This document shows, piece by piece, positions 1 to 6,200 of a stretch of 12,956 nucleotides of DNA (positions within the stretch are counted from its first letter, which is position 1; each line of letters begins with the position of its first letter). The notes below the pieces were generated by a model, which saw nothing but the letters and a program-made list of their open reading frames with translations, was not told the origin of the DNA and ran no database searches. This stretch comes from Chloroflexota bacterium (GTDB lineage Bacteria > Chloroflexota > Anaerolineae > Promineifilales > Promineifilaceae). The stretch is taken from contig QQUD01000898.1 in the NCBI GenBank assembly GCA_008501785.1, positions 1-12,956 on the forward strand, written 5' to 3'. A program made the position numbers and the translations under genes.

Positions 1-138
1 TTTCCAGCAGAGATGAGTCAAGCAACCATCATGCGTATCGGCTTTTTTGATCCGTATAGCTGTGAACCTGGTCCCTGCCAAAATTTGTTGACTGAAACAG
101 GCAACCCTTTCCTCCTGCTGCCATTGCAACTTCCTTAG
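1..138 (+). other. Open frame entering from the left edge, unidentified
   Basis: Frame 1 is open from the first base to a TAG at 136-138, giving 45 residues that end in NPFLLLPLQLP. It could be the 3' end of an upstream gene lying ahead of pheA, but I recognise no family and the stretch is short enough to be open by chance. No terminator hairpin follows it. The remaining bases up to pheA (139-279) hold no gene that I can support. Confidence 0.2.
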
Positions 139-229
139 GGGGCTGTCCAACGAAGGCTGTTTTGTGGATGCTCACTAAGCATCGGGTATACTTCCCATTC
201 AATATGACGAAATGATGATGCTTGATACG

Positions 230-261
230 ATTCGTGAGATTCGTCTATTCGTCCAATTCGT
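230..261 (+). repeat. ATTCGT iterated four times upstream of pheA
   Basis: The hexamer ATTCGT starts at 230, 239, 247 and 256, so it recurs every 8-9 bases. The array ends just before the pheA ribosome binding site. It may be a degenerate short tandem repeat or a set of stacked protein sites in the pheA leader. Similar iterated words occur in other gaps of this window. Confidence 0.5.
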
Positions 262-279
262 GATGCAAAGGAAAACCAT

Positions 280-1137
280 ATGAACAATCCAGACACCGTA
301 ATCGCATTCCAAGGAGAACCGGGGGCTTACTCAGAGCAAGCAATTCGGGATCATTTTGGCCCAGAAATATCGACGATGCCTTGTCGTGATTTTACGGAGT
401 TGTTTGCCACGCTGATAGACGGCCGTTCCACCCACGCCATGCTCCCGGTAGAAAACTCACTGGCCGGAACCGTGATGCCAGCCTACGATTTGCTGATCGA
501 TCATGATTTACGCGTGCAGGCCGAATTTATTTTGCGTGTTGAACATTGTTTAATGGCTCCAGCGGGTACCACTATTAGCGATATTAAGCGTGTGCAATCT
601 CATTATCAGGCGTTGGCTCAATGCGAACAAAATATTCGTCGCATGGGGTGGGATGCACTCGATTATTACGATACGGCAGGCGCGGCGCGTGATTTAGCCG
701 CCAGCCCAGAGCGAGGTGTAGCCGCCATTGCCAGCGAACTGGCTGCCCAAACCTACAATCTCGAAATCTTGCAGCGCAACTTTGAAGATTTAGACTACAA
801 CTACACGCGCTTTTTCGTGCTAGGACGTACCGATCCCCCTCGAAAAGAACCCAGCAAAACATCCATCGTTTTTACCACACGGCATATTCCTGGTGCGCTG
901 TATTTGGTCATGGGTGAATTAGCCAGCCGCAAAATTAACCTGACGAAAATTGAATCACGTCCGCGTCGAAATCGGCCGTGGCACTACTTGTTTTACGTAG
1001 ACATTGAAGGGCATGAGGATGATGATCACATCCAAGCGGCATTGCTCGGCATTCTCAAACAATCATCATTTTTGAAAGTGTTAGGCTCTTACCCAGCGGC
1101 AACGGCCGTGGGCATGATGGGGACTGTGGCTCAATAA
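280..1137 (+). CDS. pheA: Prephenate dehydratase (monofunctional, PDT-ACT)
   Basis: This cytoplasmic enzyme decarboxylates and dehydrates prephenate to phenylpyruvate in phenylalanine synthesis. The 285 residues match the usual monofunctional length. The catalytic PDT part shows QGEPGAYSEQA (11-21), PVENSLAGTV (56-65), DTAGAA (131-136) and the NYTRF signature (174-178), whose Thr176 is the family's catalytic threonine. A regulatory ACT domain follows from about 195, with GALY (205-208) and ESRP (225-228), the two motifs that bind phenylalanine in feedback inhibition. No chorismate mutase domain is fused. The ATG is preceded by an AAGGAAA-type Shine-Dalgarno at good spacing. One oddity is SHYQALAQC at 107-115, where the family normally has SHPQALAQC. 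The gene contains two copies of ACGGCCGT (419 and 1102). It converges on the DUF3592 gene with only 8 bases between, and no terminator is visible. Confidence 0.96.
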   Translation: MNNPDTVIAFQGEPGAYSEQAIRDHFGPEISTMPCRDFTELFATLIDGRSTHAMLPVENSLAGTVMPAYDLLIDHDLRVQAEFILRVEHCLMAPAGTTISDIKRVQSHYQALAQCEQNIRRMGWDALDYYDTAGAARDLAASPERGVAAIASELAAQTYNLEILQRNFEDLDYNYTRFFVLGRTDPPRKEPSKTSIVFTTRHIPGALYLVMGELASRKINLTKIESRPRRNRPWHYLFYVDIEGHEDDDHIQAALLGILKQSSFLKVLGSYPAATAVGMMGTVAQ

Positions 1138-1145
1138 AGTGATAG

Positions 1146-1643
1146 CTAGATACGGCGGCGTTTCAAGTTGTAGTAAATGGATGGAGAGAGAATAGACGGA
1201 ACGATAAACATACACATTCCTGCGAATATTAAAGAAAATGATGACAACGATAAGCCTGGTTCCAGGATGACTGTAGTGTGGTCATCTGGTTTGTAATATA
1301 CCACTACCTGTCGGCCAACAGGGTAACGGTCCACAAGCGCAGTTGCCTCATTAGAACTCATGTTTACATGCTGTGCCAATCTTATTTGGCGCGACTCGTA
1401 GACTTGACCATAAATCACATAAGAATATCGAATATCTGGGTATTTTTTGGGTAAATCAACGTTAGTTTCTCTTAAGGTAGATTGAACGATCTGGCCCTCA
1501 ACTGTAGGCCAGCTTGAACTCAAATATGAATGATATACAACGCTACTTCCCCAAACAAAAACCCCCATTCCAGCTAATAAATAGAACAATCCAAATAAAA
1601 ATATTTTTATTAAGTTGCTGGTAGATTGTGGATAAAAATGCAT
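1146..1643 (-). CDS. DUF3592-family membrane protein
   Basis: The 165-residue protein has two predicted membrane helices (about 11-33 and 134-156) around a soluble beta-rich segment. The segment carries the family's usual features: WPTVEGQIVQS (45-55), YSYVIYGQVYES (73-84) and YPVGRQVVVYYKPDDHTTVI followed by LEPG (107-130). The tail KRRRI is basic and probably cytoplasmic. No molecular function is established for the family. The Shine-Dalgarno at the ATG is weak (AAGAAG only 3 nt away), but a short upstream reading frame with a perfect AGGAGG ends 10 nt before it, so translation may be coupled. The gene looks AT-richer than pheA and typA, which may mean recent acquisition. Assignment is by motif recognition. 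Confidence 0.8.
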   Translation of the reverse strand: MHFYPQSTSNLIKIFLFGLFYLLAGMGVFVWGSSVVYHSYLSSSWPTVEGQIVQSTLRETNVDLPKKYPDIRYSYVIYGQVYESRQIRLAQHVNMSSNEATALVDRYPVGRQVVVYYKPDDHTTVILEPGLSLSSFSLIFAGMCMFIVPSILSPSIYYNLKRRRI

Positions 1644-1653
1644 AGACTTCTTG

Positions 1654-1725
1654 CTAACGATATGATGTGTTTTTCAAAGCACCATGGTACAGGTTAAAAT
1701 CGTCAACATAGATGTTTGCTTTCAA
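1654..1725 (-). pseudogene. 5' remnant of a NYN-domain (LabA/DUF88-like) gene, 21 codons
   Basis: Reading the minus strand from TTG at 1725 gives (M)KANIYVDDFNLYHGALKN, then TSYR and a TAG at 1654-1656. This closely resembles the N-terminus of NYN-domain proteins, which typically begin MxxNVYVDGFNLYYGALK and carry the first catalytic aspartate in this stretch. A perfect AGGAGG (1731-1736) sits 5 nt upstream of the TTG, so the start appears functional. After 21 codons the homology stops and the DUF3592 gene begins 10 nt on. The simplest reading is a gene whose 3' part was lost when the DUF3592 segment arrived. It may still be translated as a leader peptide that feeds ribosomes into the DUF3592 gene. 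The frame is too short for automated calling. Confidence 0.6.
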
Positions 1726-1748
1726 GAGAACCTCCTATAAACACAGAA

Positions 1749-1766
1749 GCCGTCCATTTGGACGGC
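1749..1766. other. GC-rich hairpin between typA and the NYN remnant
   Basis: GCCGTCC (1749-1755) and GGACGGC (1760-1766) form a perfect 7-bp stem with a 4-nt loop. On the minus strand it follows typA and is trailed by TTCTGTGTTTAT, a poor U-tract, so it is at best a weak typA terminator. It lies in a GC-rich block (to about 1797, including a run of seven G) that could fold further and lead into the AGGAGG of the NYN remnant. I could not match it to a riboswitch class. Confidence 0.45.
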
Positions 1767-1843
1767 CTCGCACCCTTTCGCCGAAGCTACCGGGGGGGAT
1801 ATGCAAAAACTATTCCACAAAAGCTAAACAAATGGGCATATTT

Positions 1844-3682
1844 TTATTTTGTGGCATTCTTTGCGCGTTTAATGTCGCGTTGGCGCGTGCTGTGGTCTAG
1901 GTTCTTTTTGCGAATGCGTAGTGCCGAAGGTGTTACCTCCAGCAGTTCATCATTGCTCAAATATTCAATTGATTCGTCTAAAGACATGCGGCGTGGTGAA
2001 GATAGGGCATCGGTGATGGCTTTGGGTACTGCGCGATGGCCGGTGAGGTTTTTCGTGCGGCAGACGTTCATAATTAGTTCTTCGTCTCGAATGTGCTGCC
2101 CCACGACCTGTCCAGAGTAAATATCTTCACCTGGAGCCACAAAAAATGTGCCACGTGATTGTAAATGTTGCAAGGCGTAGGCGCTGACGGGACCACTTTC
2201 GACTGCAACCAATGAACCCACTTCTTGCATTTCGATGTCGCCTTTGTATGATTCGTAGTCGTGGAAAAGTGTGTGGTAAATGCCGGTTCCTCGTGTGGCG
2301 GTCAAAAATGGTTGACGAAAACCCAAGATGCCACGTGTGGGAACCTGATATTCTGCATAAACTGTGCCATCATCACCATATTTGATATTGATGGTTTGCG
2401 CACGTCGCTTACCCAGCATTTCACTAACTGGTCCAAAGTAGTCGGTGTGAACTTCTACATAAACCGTTTCGATAGGTTCGCGTCGGCCTTCATCCGTTTC
2501 TTGGAAGATGACTTCGGGACGACTGACTGAGAATTCATACCCTTCGCGGCGCATGGTTTCGATGAGAATGGCTAGATGCAGTTCGCCACGTCCTGAGACT
2601 GTGAATTCACCCGCTTTGCCGGTCTCTTCGACTTTAAGCGCTACATTGCGTTCCAATTCTTTCATCAGCCGTTCGCGAATTTGGCGCGTGGTGACGTATT
2701 TGCCATCTCGCCCTGAAAATGGGCTGTCGTTGATTTTGAAGGCCATGCGGACGGTTGGCTCTTCAACAGTGATGGGTGGTAGTGGCTGTGGATTATCTGG
2801 ATCGGTTAAGGTGTCGCCAATGCCCACATTGGGAATCCCAGCAACGGCAACAATGTTCCCGGCGTTGACCATGTCGCGCTCTTGACGCTTCAGGTTGCTG
2901 AAGGTGTATAGTTTGGTGACTTTGCCAGGTATCGATTCACCTTTGGCGGTGACTTGCATGATGGGTTGTCCGGCTTTGATGGTTCCCTGCGTGAGTCGGC
3001 CCACAGCAATTTTGCCGACGTAGCTGCTGTATTCGAGGGTGGTGACGAGCAGCTGGGTGGGGCCTTCGAGATCGACAACGGGTGCTGGTAATCGTTCGAG
3101 AATGGTGTCGAATAACGGCCGTAAATTATCCTCCAACTCATCAGCAGAAGTACCTGCTTTTCCTTCTAAAGCCTTTGTGAAAATAACTGGGAAATCTGCT
3201 TGCTCCTCAGATGCACCCAAATCAATGAACAAATCGAAGGTGGCATCAACGGCAAAGTCTGGACGGGCAGCTGGGCGGTCGATCTTGTTGACAACCACAA
3301 CGACCTGGCATCCTTTTTGCAACGCCTGTCGCAGTACAAAGCGCGTTTGGGGCATTGGGCCTTCAACAGCATCAACGAGCAGCAGCACGCCGTCAACCAT
3401 ATTTACAATTCGTTCAACTTCGCCGCCAAAGTCAGCGTGACCGGGTGTATCGACGATATTAATGGTGACATCTTCGTACACAATGCTTGTGTTTTTTGCC
3501 AGAATTGTGATACCGCGTTCGCGTTCCAAATCGTTGGAGTCGAGAACGCGTTCGGCAACTGCCTGATTGGTGCGGAATACGTTGGTTTGTTGCAACATGC
3601 CGTCTACGAGTGTTGTTTTGCCGTGATCGACATGGGCAATAATGGCGATGTTTCGTACATCTGTCCGTGGTTTTAGAGCCAT
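1844..3682 (-). CDS. typA: Ribosome-associated translational GTPase TypA/BipA
   Basis: TypA/BipA is an EF-G-like GTPase that binds the 70S ribosome and supports 50S assembly, growth at low temperature and stress adaptation. The 612 residues match the family. The GTPase motifs are in order: G1 AHVDHGKT (16-23), G2 RGITI (56-60), G3 DTPGH (78-82) and G4 NKID (132-135). Elongation-factor domain II, the domain III/V segments ([32 protein letters not shown]) and the TypA-specific C-terminal domain ([20 protein letters not shown] onward) follow. The basic tail ([14 protein letters not shown]) is typical. The ATG at 3682 has an AGGA at 9 nt. Upstream are a consensus -35 element and several palindromes described separately. 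One ACGGCCGT lies inside the gene (3115). Confidence 0.97.
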   Translation of the reverse strand: MALKPRTDVRNIAIIAHVDHGKTTLVDGMLQQTNVFRTNQAVAERVLDSNDLERERGITILAKNTSIVYEDVTINIVDTPGHADFGGEVERIVNMVDGVLLLVDAVEGPMPQTRFVLRQALQKGCQVVVVVNKIDRPAARPDFAVDATFDLFIDLGASEEQADFPVIFTKALEGKAGTSADELEDNLRPLFDTILERLPAPVVDLEGPTQLLVTTLEYSSYVGKIAVGRLTQGTIKAGQPIMQVTAKGESIPGKVTKLYTFSNLKRQERDMVNAGNIVAVAGIPNVGIGDTLTDPDNPQPLPPITVEEPTVRMAFKINDSPFSGRDGKYVTTRQIRERLMKELERNVALKVEETGKAGEFTVSGRGELHLAILIETMRREGYEFSVSRPEVIFQETDEGRREPIETVYVEVHTDYFGPVSEMLGKRRAQTINIKYGDDGTVYAEYQVPTRGILGFRQPFLTATRGTGIYHTLFHDYESYKGDIEMQEVGSLVAVESGPVSAYALQHLQSRGTFFVAPGEDIYSGQVVGQHIRDEELIMNVCRTKNLTGHRAVPKAITDALSSPRRMSLDESIEYLSNDELLEVTPSALRIRKKNLDHSTRQRDIKRAKNATK

Positions 3683-3698
3683 AGTTTTTTATCCTAAG

Positions 3699-3728
3699 TC
3701 ACATATTGTGATAGATCACTTATTGTGA
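3699..3728 (-). promoter_or_regulatory. Two tandem operator-like sites in the typA leader
   Basis: On the plus strand TCACATATTGTGA (3699-3711) and TCACTTATTGTGA (3716-3728) differ by one base. Each has inverted arms around a 3-base spacer and their centres are 17 bp apart. The junction also gives GTGAT-AG-ATCAC. The half-site TGTGA recalls CRP/FNR-family sites, but the spacer (3 rather than 6) is not CRP-like. They lie 17-46 bases ahead of the typA start, downstream of the predicted promoter, a position suited to repression. The binding protein is unknown. Confidence 0.5.
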
Positions 3729-3739
3729 TAATCGTGGGT

Positions 3740-3776
3740 AACGATAAATCGTTTGCGAGCTGTTTTTAAATGTCAA
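3740..3776 (-). promoter_or_regulatory. Predicted typA promoter overlapping a 14-bp palindrome
   Basis: On the minus strand a perfect TTGACA -35 (3776-3771) is followed after 17 nt by AACGAT (3753-3748) as a weak -10. The -10 is one arm of the palindrome AACGAT-AA-ATCGTT (3740-3753), so a dimeric regulator could bind over it. This would start transcription near 3741, about 60 bases before the typA ATG. The -35 is convincing and the -10 is poor. Confidence 0.4.
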
Positions 3777-3807
3777 AAAAAGACCCGACGCATGTTTAGG
3801 TGTCGGG
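3775..3807 (-). terminator. Rho-independent terminator on the minus strand with no gene upstream
   Basis: Reading the minus strand, CCCGACAC and GCGTCGGG (3800-3807 with 3784-3791) pair as an 8-bp stem with one G-U, around an 8-nt loop. They are followed by TCTTTTTTT (3783-3775). This is a good intrinsic terminator pointing toward typA. It lies just upstream of the predicted typA promoter, and the 340 bases before it carry no convincing minus-strand gene. It may end an unannotated small RNA, act as an attenuator if typA has a more distal promoter, or block antisense transcription from the dehydrogenase side. Confidence 0.65.
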
Positions 3808-3833
3808 CGCTTGAGCGTTCGTTACTGTGTTTA

Positions 3834-3864
3834 TTGAACCAGTTCAATTGAAGTAAGTTCAATT
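3834..3864. repeat. Overlapping TTGAA/TTCAA palindromes in the typA-dehydrogenase gap
   Basis: TTGAACCAGTTCAA (3834-3847; arms TTGAAC/GTTCAA) overlaps AATTGAAGTAAGTTCAATT (3846-3864; 7-bp arms, 5-base spacer). The shared TTGAA half-site occurs in alternating orientation, as expected of paired dimer operators. It lies between the divergent genes and could serve either. The rest of the 464-bp gap (3683-4146) holds the elements listed separately and no gene that I can support. Confidence 0.4.
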
Positions 3865-4074
3865 TATTGATCAAACGGGAAGAATTGTATGCTCTACTGG
3901 AGAAGAAAGCAAAGATTGGTTGATTCTTTCTTGGGAAACGCTAATTCTCACTTTATGACAACCTTTTAGCATTGACTGACGGCGCTCTACGACAGATAAT
4001 CGGGAAATAGATCGTTATTCCATAAAAATTCGTTGGTCGATATTCAATATCAGCCAGCATGGGTAAGCATCATC

Positions 4075-4121
4075 CCGGAAATTTGATTAAAAAACCGACT
4101 TGATTTCAGATAAATTTCCGG
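4075..4121 (+). promoter_or_regulatory. 10-bp perfect inverted repeat ahead of the dehydrogenase
   Basis: CCGGAAATTT (4075-4084) is exactly complementary to AAATTTCCGG (4112-4121), with 27 bases between. The right arm ends 13 bases before the AAGGAG Shine-Dalgarno (4135-4140). It could be an operator pair about 37 bp centre to centre, or a leader hairpin that influences translation. It is not a terminator, as no T-run follows. Confidence 0.45.
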
Positions 4122-4146
4122 AAGATTATTTGCAAAGGAGTTTAGC

Positions 4147-5043
4147 ATGAGCGAGACGATTGGATTTATTGGTTTAGGCATTATGGGCAAGGGGATGGTT
4201 CAGAATTTACTGAATGCAGGCTTTAACCTGTATGTTTGGAATCGTTCACCGCAAAAGATGGATGCTTTGATTGAAGCAGGCGCTCATGCGGCCAGCAGTC
4301 CGGCTGATGTGGCGGCGCATTCGTCGATTGTGATTACCTGTGTGAGCGATACGCAGGATGTGGATGAGGTGATTCTGCGGGAAAATGGCGCGATTTATGG
4401 GTTGAATGAGGGTGATTTGGTGATTGATATGAGCACGATCAGCCCAGAGAAGACGCGCTATATTGCTGGCTGCCTGGAGCAAAAAGGGGTGCATATGCTG
4501 GATGCGCCAATTAGCGGTGGCAGTGAAGGTGCGGCCAGAGGCACACTCAGCATTATGGTTGGCGGTGATGCTGCTCAAGTAGAACGAGCCATGTCTGCTT
4601 TTCAGGCGATGGGCAGCAAGATTACACATGTGGGACCAATTGGTGCAGGGCAAACTGTAAAGTTAGTGAACCAGATTTTGGTCGTGGTGACGATGATGGG
4701 CGTTGGTGAAGCACTGCTGTTTGCGGAGGCGGGTGGCCTTGATTTGAATAAGACGCTGGAAGCGGTTTCGGCTGGCGCAGCGGGCAGCTGGATGTTGAGT
4801 AATCGAGGGCCACAGGTGGTGGAGCGTGATTGGCGGCCAGGCTTTACGATTGATTTGCAGCAGAAGGATTTGCGGCTGGTGCTGGAAGCAGCGGACCAGA
4901 TGGGTGTGCCGGTGTTGGGTACGAGCATGGTGTTTAATTTGTATCGCACGCTGCAAAAGCAGGGGTTGGGCGGTGACGGAAATCATGCGCTGGTGAAGGC
5001 GTTGGAGCATTTGGCGGATATGGAGGTGGGGGAGGAGAGCTAG
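4147..5043 (+). CDS. NAD(P)-dependent beta-hydroxyacid dehydrogenase (3-hydroxyisobutyrate / tartronate semialdehyde reductase family)
   Basis: A 298-residue cytoplasmic oxidoreductase of the beta-hydroxyacid dehydrogenase family, which interconverts beta-hydroxy acids and semialdehydes with NAD(H) or NADP(H). The Rossmann motif GFIGLGIMG is at 6-14. The substrate-binding signature DAPISGGSEGAARGTLSIMV is at 119-138. The catalytic lysine is K172 in GAGQTVKLVNQ, and FTIDLQQKD (233-241) supplies the second conserved lysine, K240. The residue after the second beta strand (WNRSP, 31-35) suggests NADP(H), as in GarR/GlxR-type enzymes, but the substrate cannot be decided among 3-hydroxyisobutyrate, tartronate semialdehyde and related compounds. 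An AAGGAG Shine-Dalgarno lies 6 nt before the ATG. It appears monocistronic: an inverted repeat precedes it and a strong terminator follows 33 bases after the stop. Confidence 0.9.
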   Translation: MSETIGFIGLGIMGKGMVQNLLNAGFNLYVWNRSPQKMDALIEAGAHAASSPADVAAHSSIVITCVSDTQDVDEVILRENGAIYGLNEGDLVIDMSTISPEKTRYIAGCLEQKGVHMLDAPISGGSEGAARGTLSIMVGGDAAQVERAMSAFQAMGSKITHVGPIGAGQTVKLVNQILVVVTMMGVGEALLFAEAGGLDLNKTLEAVSAGAAGSWMLSNRGPQVVERDWRPGFTIDLQQKDLRLVLEAADQMGVPVLGTSMVFNLYRTLQKQGLGGDGNHALVKALEHLADMEVGEES

Positions 5044-5076
5044 AGGATAGAGCGAGAGATAGAGGAAGAGGGTGGG

Positions 5077-5109
5077 AAACGGCCGTATTGTGGAATACGG
5101 CCGTTTTTT
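5077..5109 (+). terminator. Strong intrinsic terminator after the dehydrogenase
   Basis: AAACGGCCGTATT (5077-5089) pairs perfectly over 13 bp with AATACGGCCGTTT (5094-5106) around a GTGG loop, followed by more T (5107-5109). Each arm contains one copy of the dispersed octamer ACGGCCGT. The nearly A-flanked arms could also stop minus-strand transcription leaving the pseudouridine synthase gene. The bases from here to 5181 hold nothing else convincing. Confidence 0.85.
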
Positions 5110-5993
5110 ATGCAACAATCTTATACAACAATGGTTGATCTGGCAAAGCTGCCGGAGTTGGATGATTTAGGTGGTTTTGTTTTAACATTCGGCGGATTGG
5201 AGGAATGACTCTATATCATCGGGCATAGGAGCCTCGATCAAACAGGTTTCACCGGTGTGGGGGTGTTGGAAGCTGGTGGCGGCGCAATGAAGTGCCTGCC
5301 TTTCTAGTAACAAACGGCCGTTTTCCTCCCTTATCCTCTCATCATCAATACCATACCGTTTATCTCCCACAATTGGATGTCCCAGTGCTTTTGTGTGTAC
5401 GCGCAGTTGGTGTGTCCGTCCTGTTTTTGGCGTTAATTGCAATAATGAAATCTCTTCTCCATGATGAATCTTGCAGGTATGCAAGGTTTCGTAGTGGGTA
5501 ACGGCCGTTTTCCCCCTCACCGCATCAATCCCAAAATGATTCCCTTTGCTCGGTGCATCAACTTTGCCAATGGGCAGATCAATCGTGCCAGACGCGGGGC
5601 TGGGCGTACCATGCACAATTGCCAGATAGGTTTTGGTAACGTCGCCGATGGCGAATTGGCGGCTCATGTGGCGCAGCGTCTCTTTATCTTTGGCGAGCAT
5701 AATCACGCCAGACGTTTCTTTGTCGAGCCGGTTGACCAGGTTCACATGGGGCAGTGGTGGATTGTGGTAGGTGCGCAGTTGGTAGATGAGGTTTTCGCGC
5801 ACGTAGCGCCCTTTGGCGTGGACGAGCAGGGTGCCCGGTTTGTTGATGCCTAGCAGCCAGTCGTCTTCGTAGAGGACGGTGTATTCGAGTTGTGGCGGCT
5901 TGTCGGGGTCTGGCATGTGGTAGGTGACGATGTCGCCTTGGGTGACGATGGTGTTGGTGGTGCAGGGGAGGGTGTTGTGGGTTAAACGGCCGT
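5079..5993. repeat. Densest cluster of the dispersed palindrome ACGGCCGT
   Basis: Five copies start at 5079, 5097, 5314, 5501 and 5986. The whole window has 14 exact copies, the others starting at 419, 1102, 3115, 7897, 8904, 9885, 11406, 12376 and 12944. Twelve lie in coding regions and two form the terminator stem. The flanks are biased: AAACGGCCGTTTTCC-like contexts recur at 5312, 5984 and 7895, and G-rich sequence often precedes. With equal base use about 0.2 copies would be expected. Near misses (TCGGCCGT at 972, GCGGCCGT at 7459) are fewer than exact copies, so the octamer itself appears to be favoured. Confidence 0.9.
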
Positions 5994-6105
5994 TTTCCAC
6001 CCGCTCCCGCCATTCATCTACCGACAAATACGTAAATCGCGCCGCCAGATACTCTATAATTGGCACTTGTTTGAACTGCGCCGGTACTTTTGATGAAACA
6101 ACCAT
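5182..6105 (-). CDS. RluA-family pseudouridine synthase
   Basis: This enzyme isomerises specific uridines in rRNA or tRNA to pseudouridine. The 307 residues begin with an S4-like RNA-binding segment (about 14-60). The RluA catalytic domain follows: GINKP (86-90), NRLDKETSG (125-133) with catalytic Asp128, and GRTHQLRVH (229-237). NRLD replaces the more common HRLD, which occurs in family members. The target base cannot be inferred. The Shine-Dalgarno at the ATG is weak. Three copies of ACGGCCGT lie in the gene. Two encode the same tripeptide NGR (38-40 and 262-264) in variable positions, as if the octamer were tolerated in loops. It is the last gene of the minus-strand series, 95 bases after the lipoprotein gene. 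Confidence 0.92.
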   Translation of the reverse strand: MVVSSKVPAQFKQVPIIEYLAARFTYLSVDEWRERVENGRLTHNTLPCTTNTIVTQGDIVTYHMPDPDKPPQLEYTVLYEDDWLLGINKPGTLLVHAKGRYVRENLIYQLRTYHNPPLPHVNLVNRLDKETSGVIMLAKDKETLRHMSRQFAIGDVTKTYLAIVHGTPSPASGTIDLPIGKVDAPSKGNHFGIDAVRGKTAVTHYETLHTCKIHHGEEISLLQLTPKTGRTHQLRVHTKALGHPIVGDKRYGIDDERIREENGRLLLERQALHCAATSFQHPHTGETCLIEAPMPDDIESFLQSAEC

Positions 6106-6120
6106 GCTTCTATTGTAAGC

Positions 6121-6141
6121 TGTCAGGTGTCAGGTGTCAGG
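6121..6141. repeat. Three tandem copies of TGTCAGG
   Basis: The heptamer TGTCAGG is repeated exactly three times in the gap between the pseudouridine synthase and lipoprotein genes, 16 bases upstream of the synthase start. Heptameric short tandem repeats of this kind are known in intergenic DNA of several bacteria. Copy number probably varies between strains. The remainder of the 95-base gap shows no terminator. Confidence 0.7.
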
Positions 6142-6200
6142 TAAAAGCTAAATGCTAATACATGATACTATGGATTTTGAAAATTGGTTTTGTATATGAA

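Noticed and set aside
1712..2120. Plus-strand open frames over the end of typA and its downstream gap
   Set aside because: They are mostly antisense to a confidently identified gene, lack a credible ribosome site and resemble no family.
3039..3676. Long plus-strand open frames opposite the GTPase domain of typA
   Set aside because: They are reading-frame shadows of the conserved TypA coding sequence with low-complexity serine/threonine-rich products.
3699..3719. CRP-type site upstream of typA
   Set aside because: The TGTGA and TCAC half-sites are spaced by 3-4 bases rather than the 6 of CRP sites, so I list them only as unidentified operators.
3925..4060. 35-codon minus-strand frame (MLADIEYRPTNF...) upstream of the orphan terminator
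   Set aside because: There is no ribosome site and no family resemblance. It is not strong enough to call a gene, although it could explain the terminator if transcribed.
4663..5118. Minus-strand 151-residue frame opposite the dehydrogenase
   Set aside because: It is histidine/leucine/proline-rich and antisense to a conserved enzyme, and it runs through the terminator.
5131..5208. 26-codon plus-strand frame beginning MVDLAKLPELDD
   Set aside because: It has no ribosome site and overlaps the 3' end of the pseudouridine synthase. It is likely chance.
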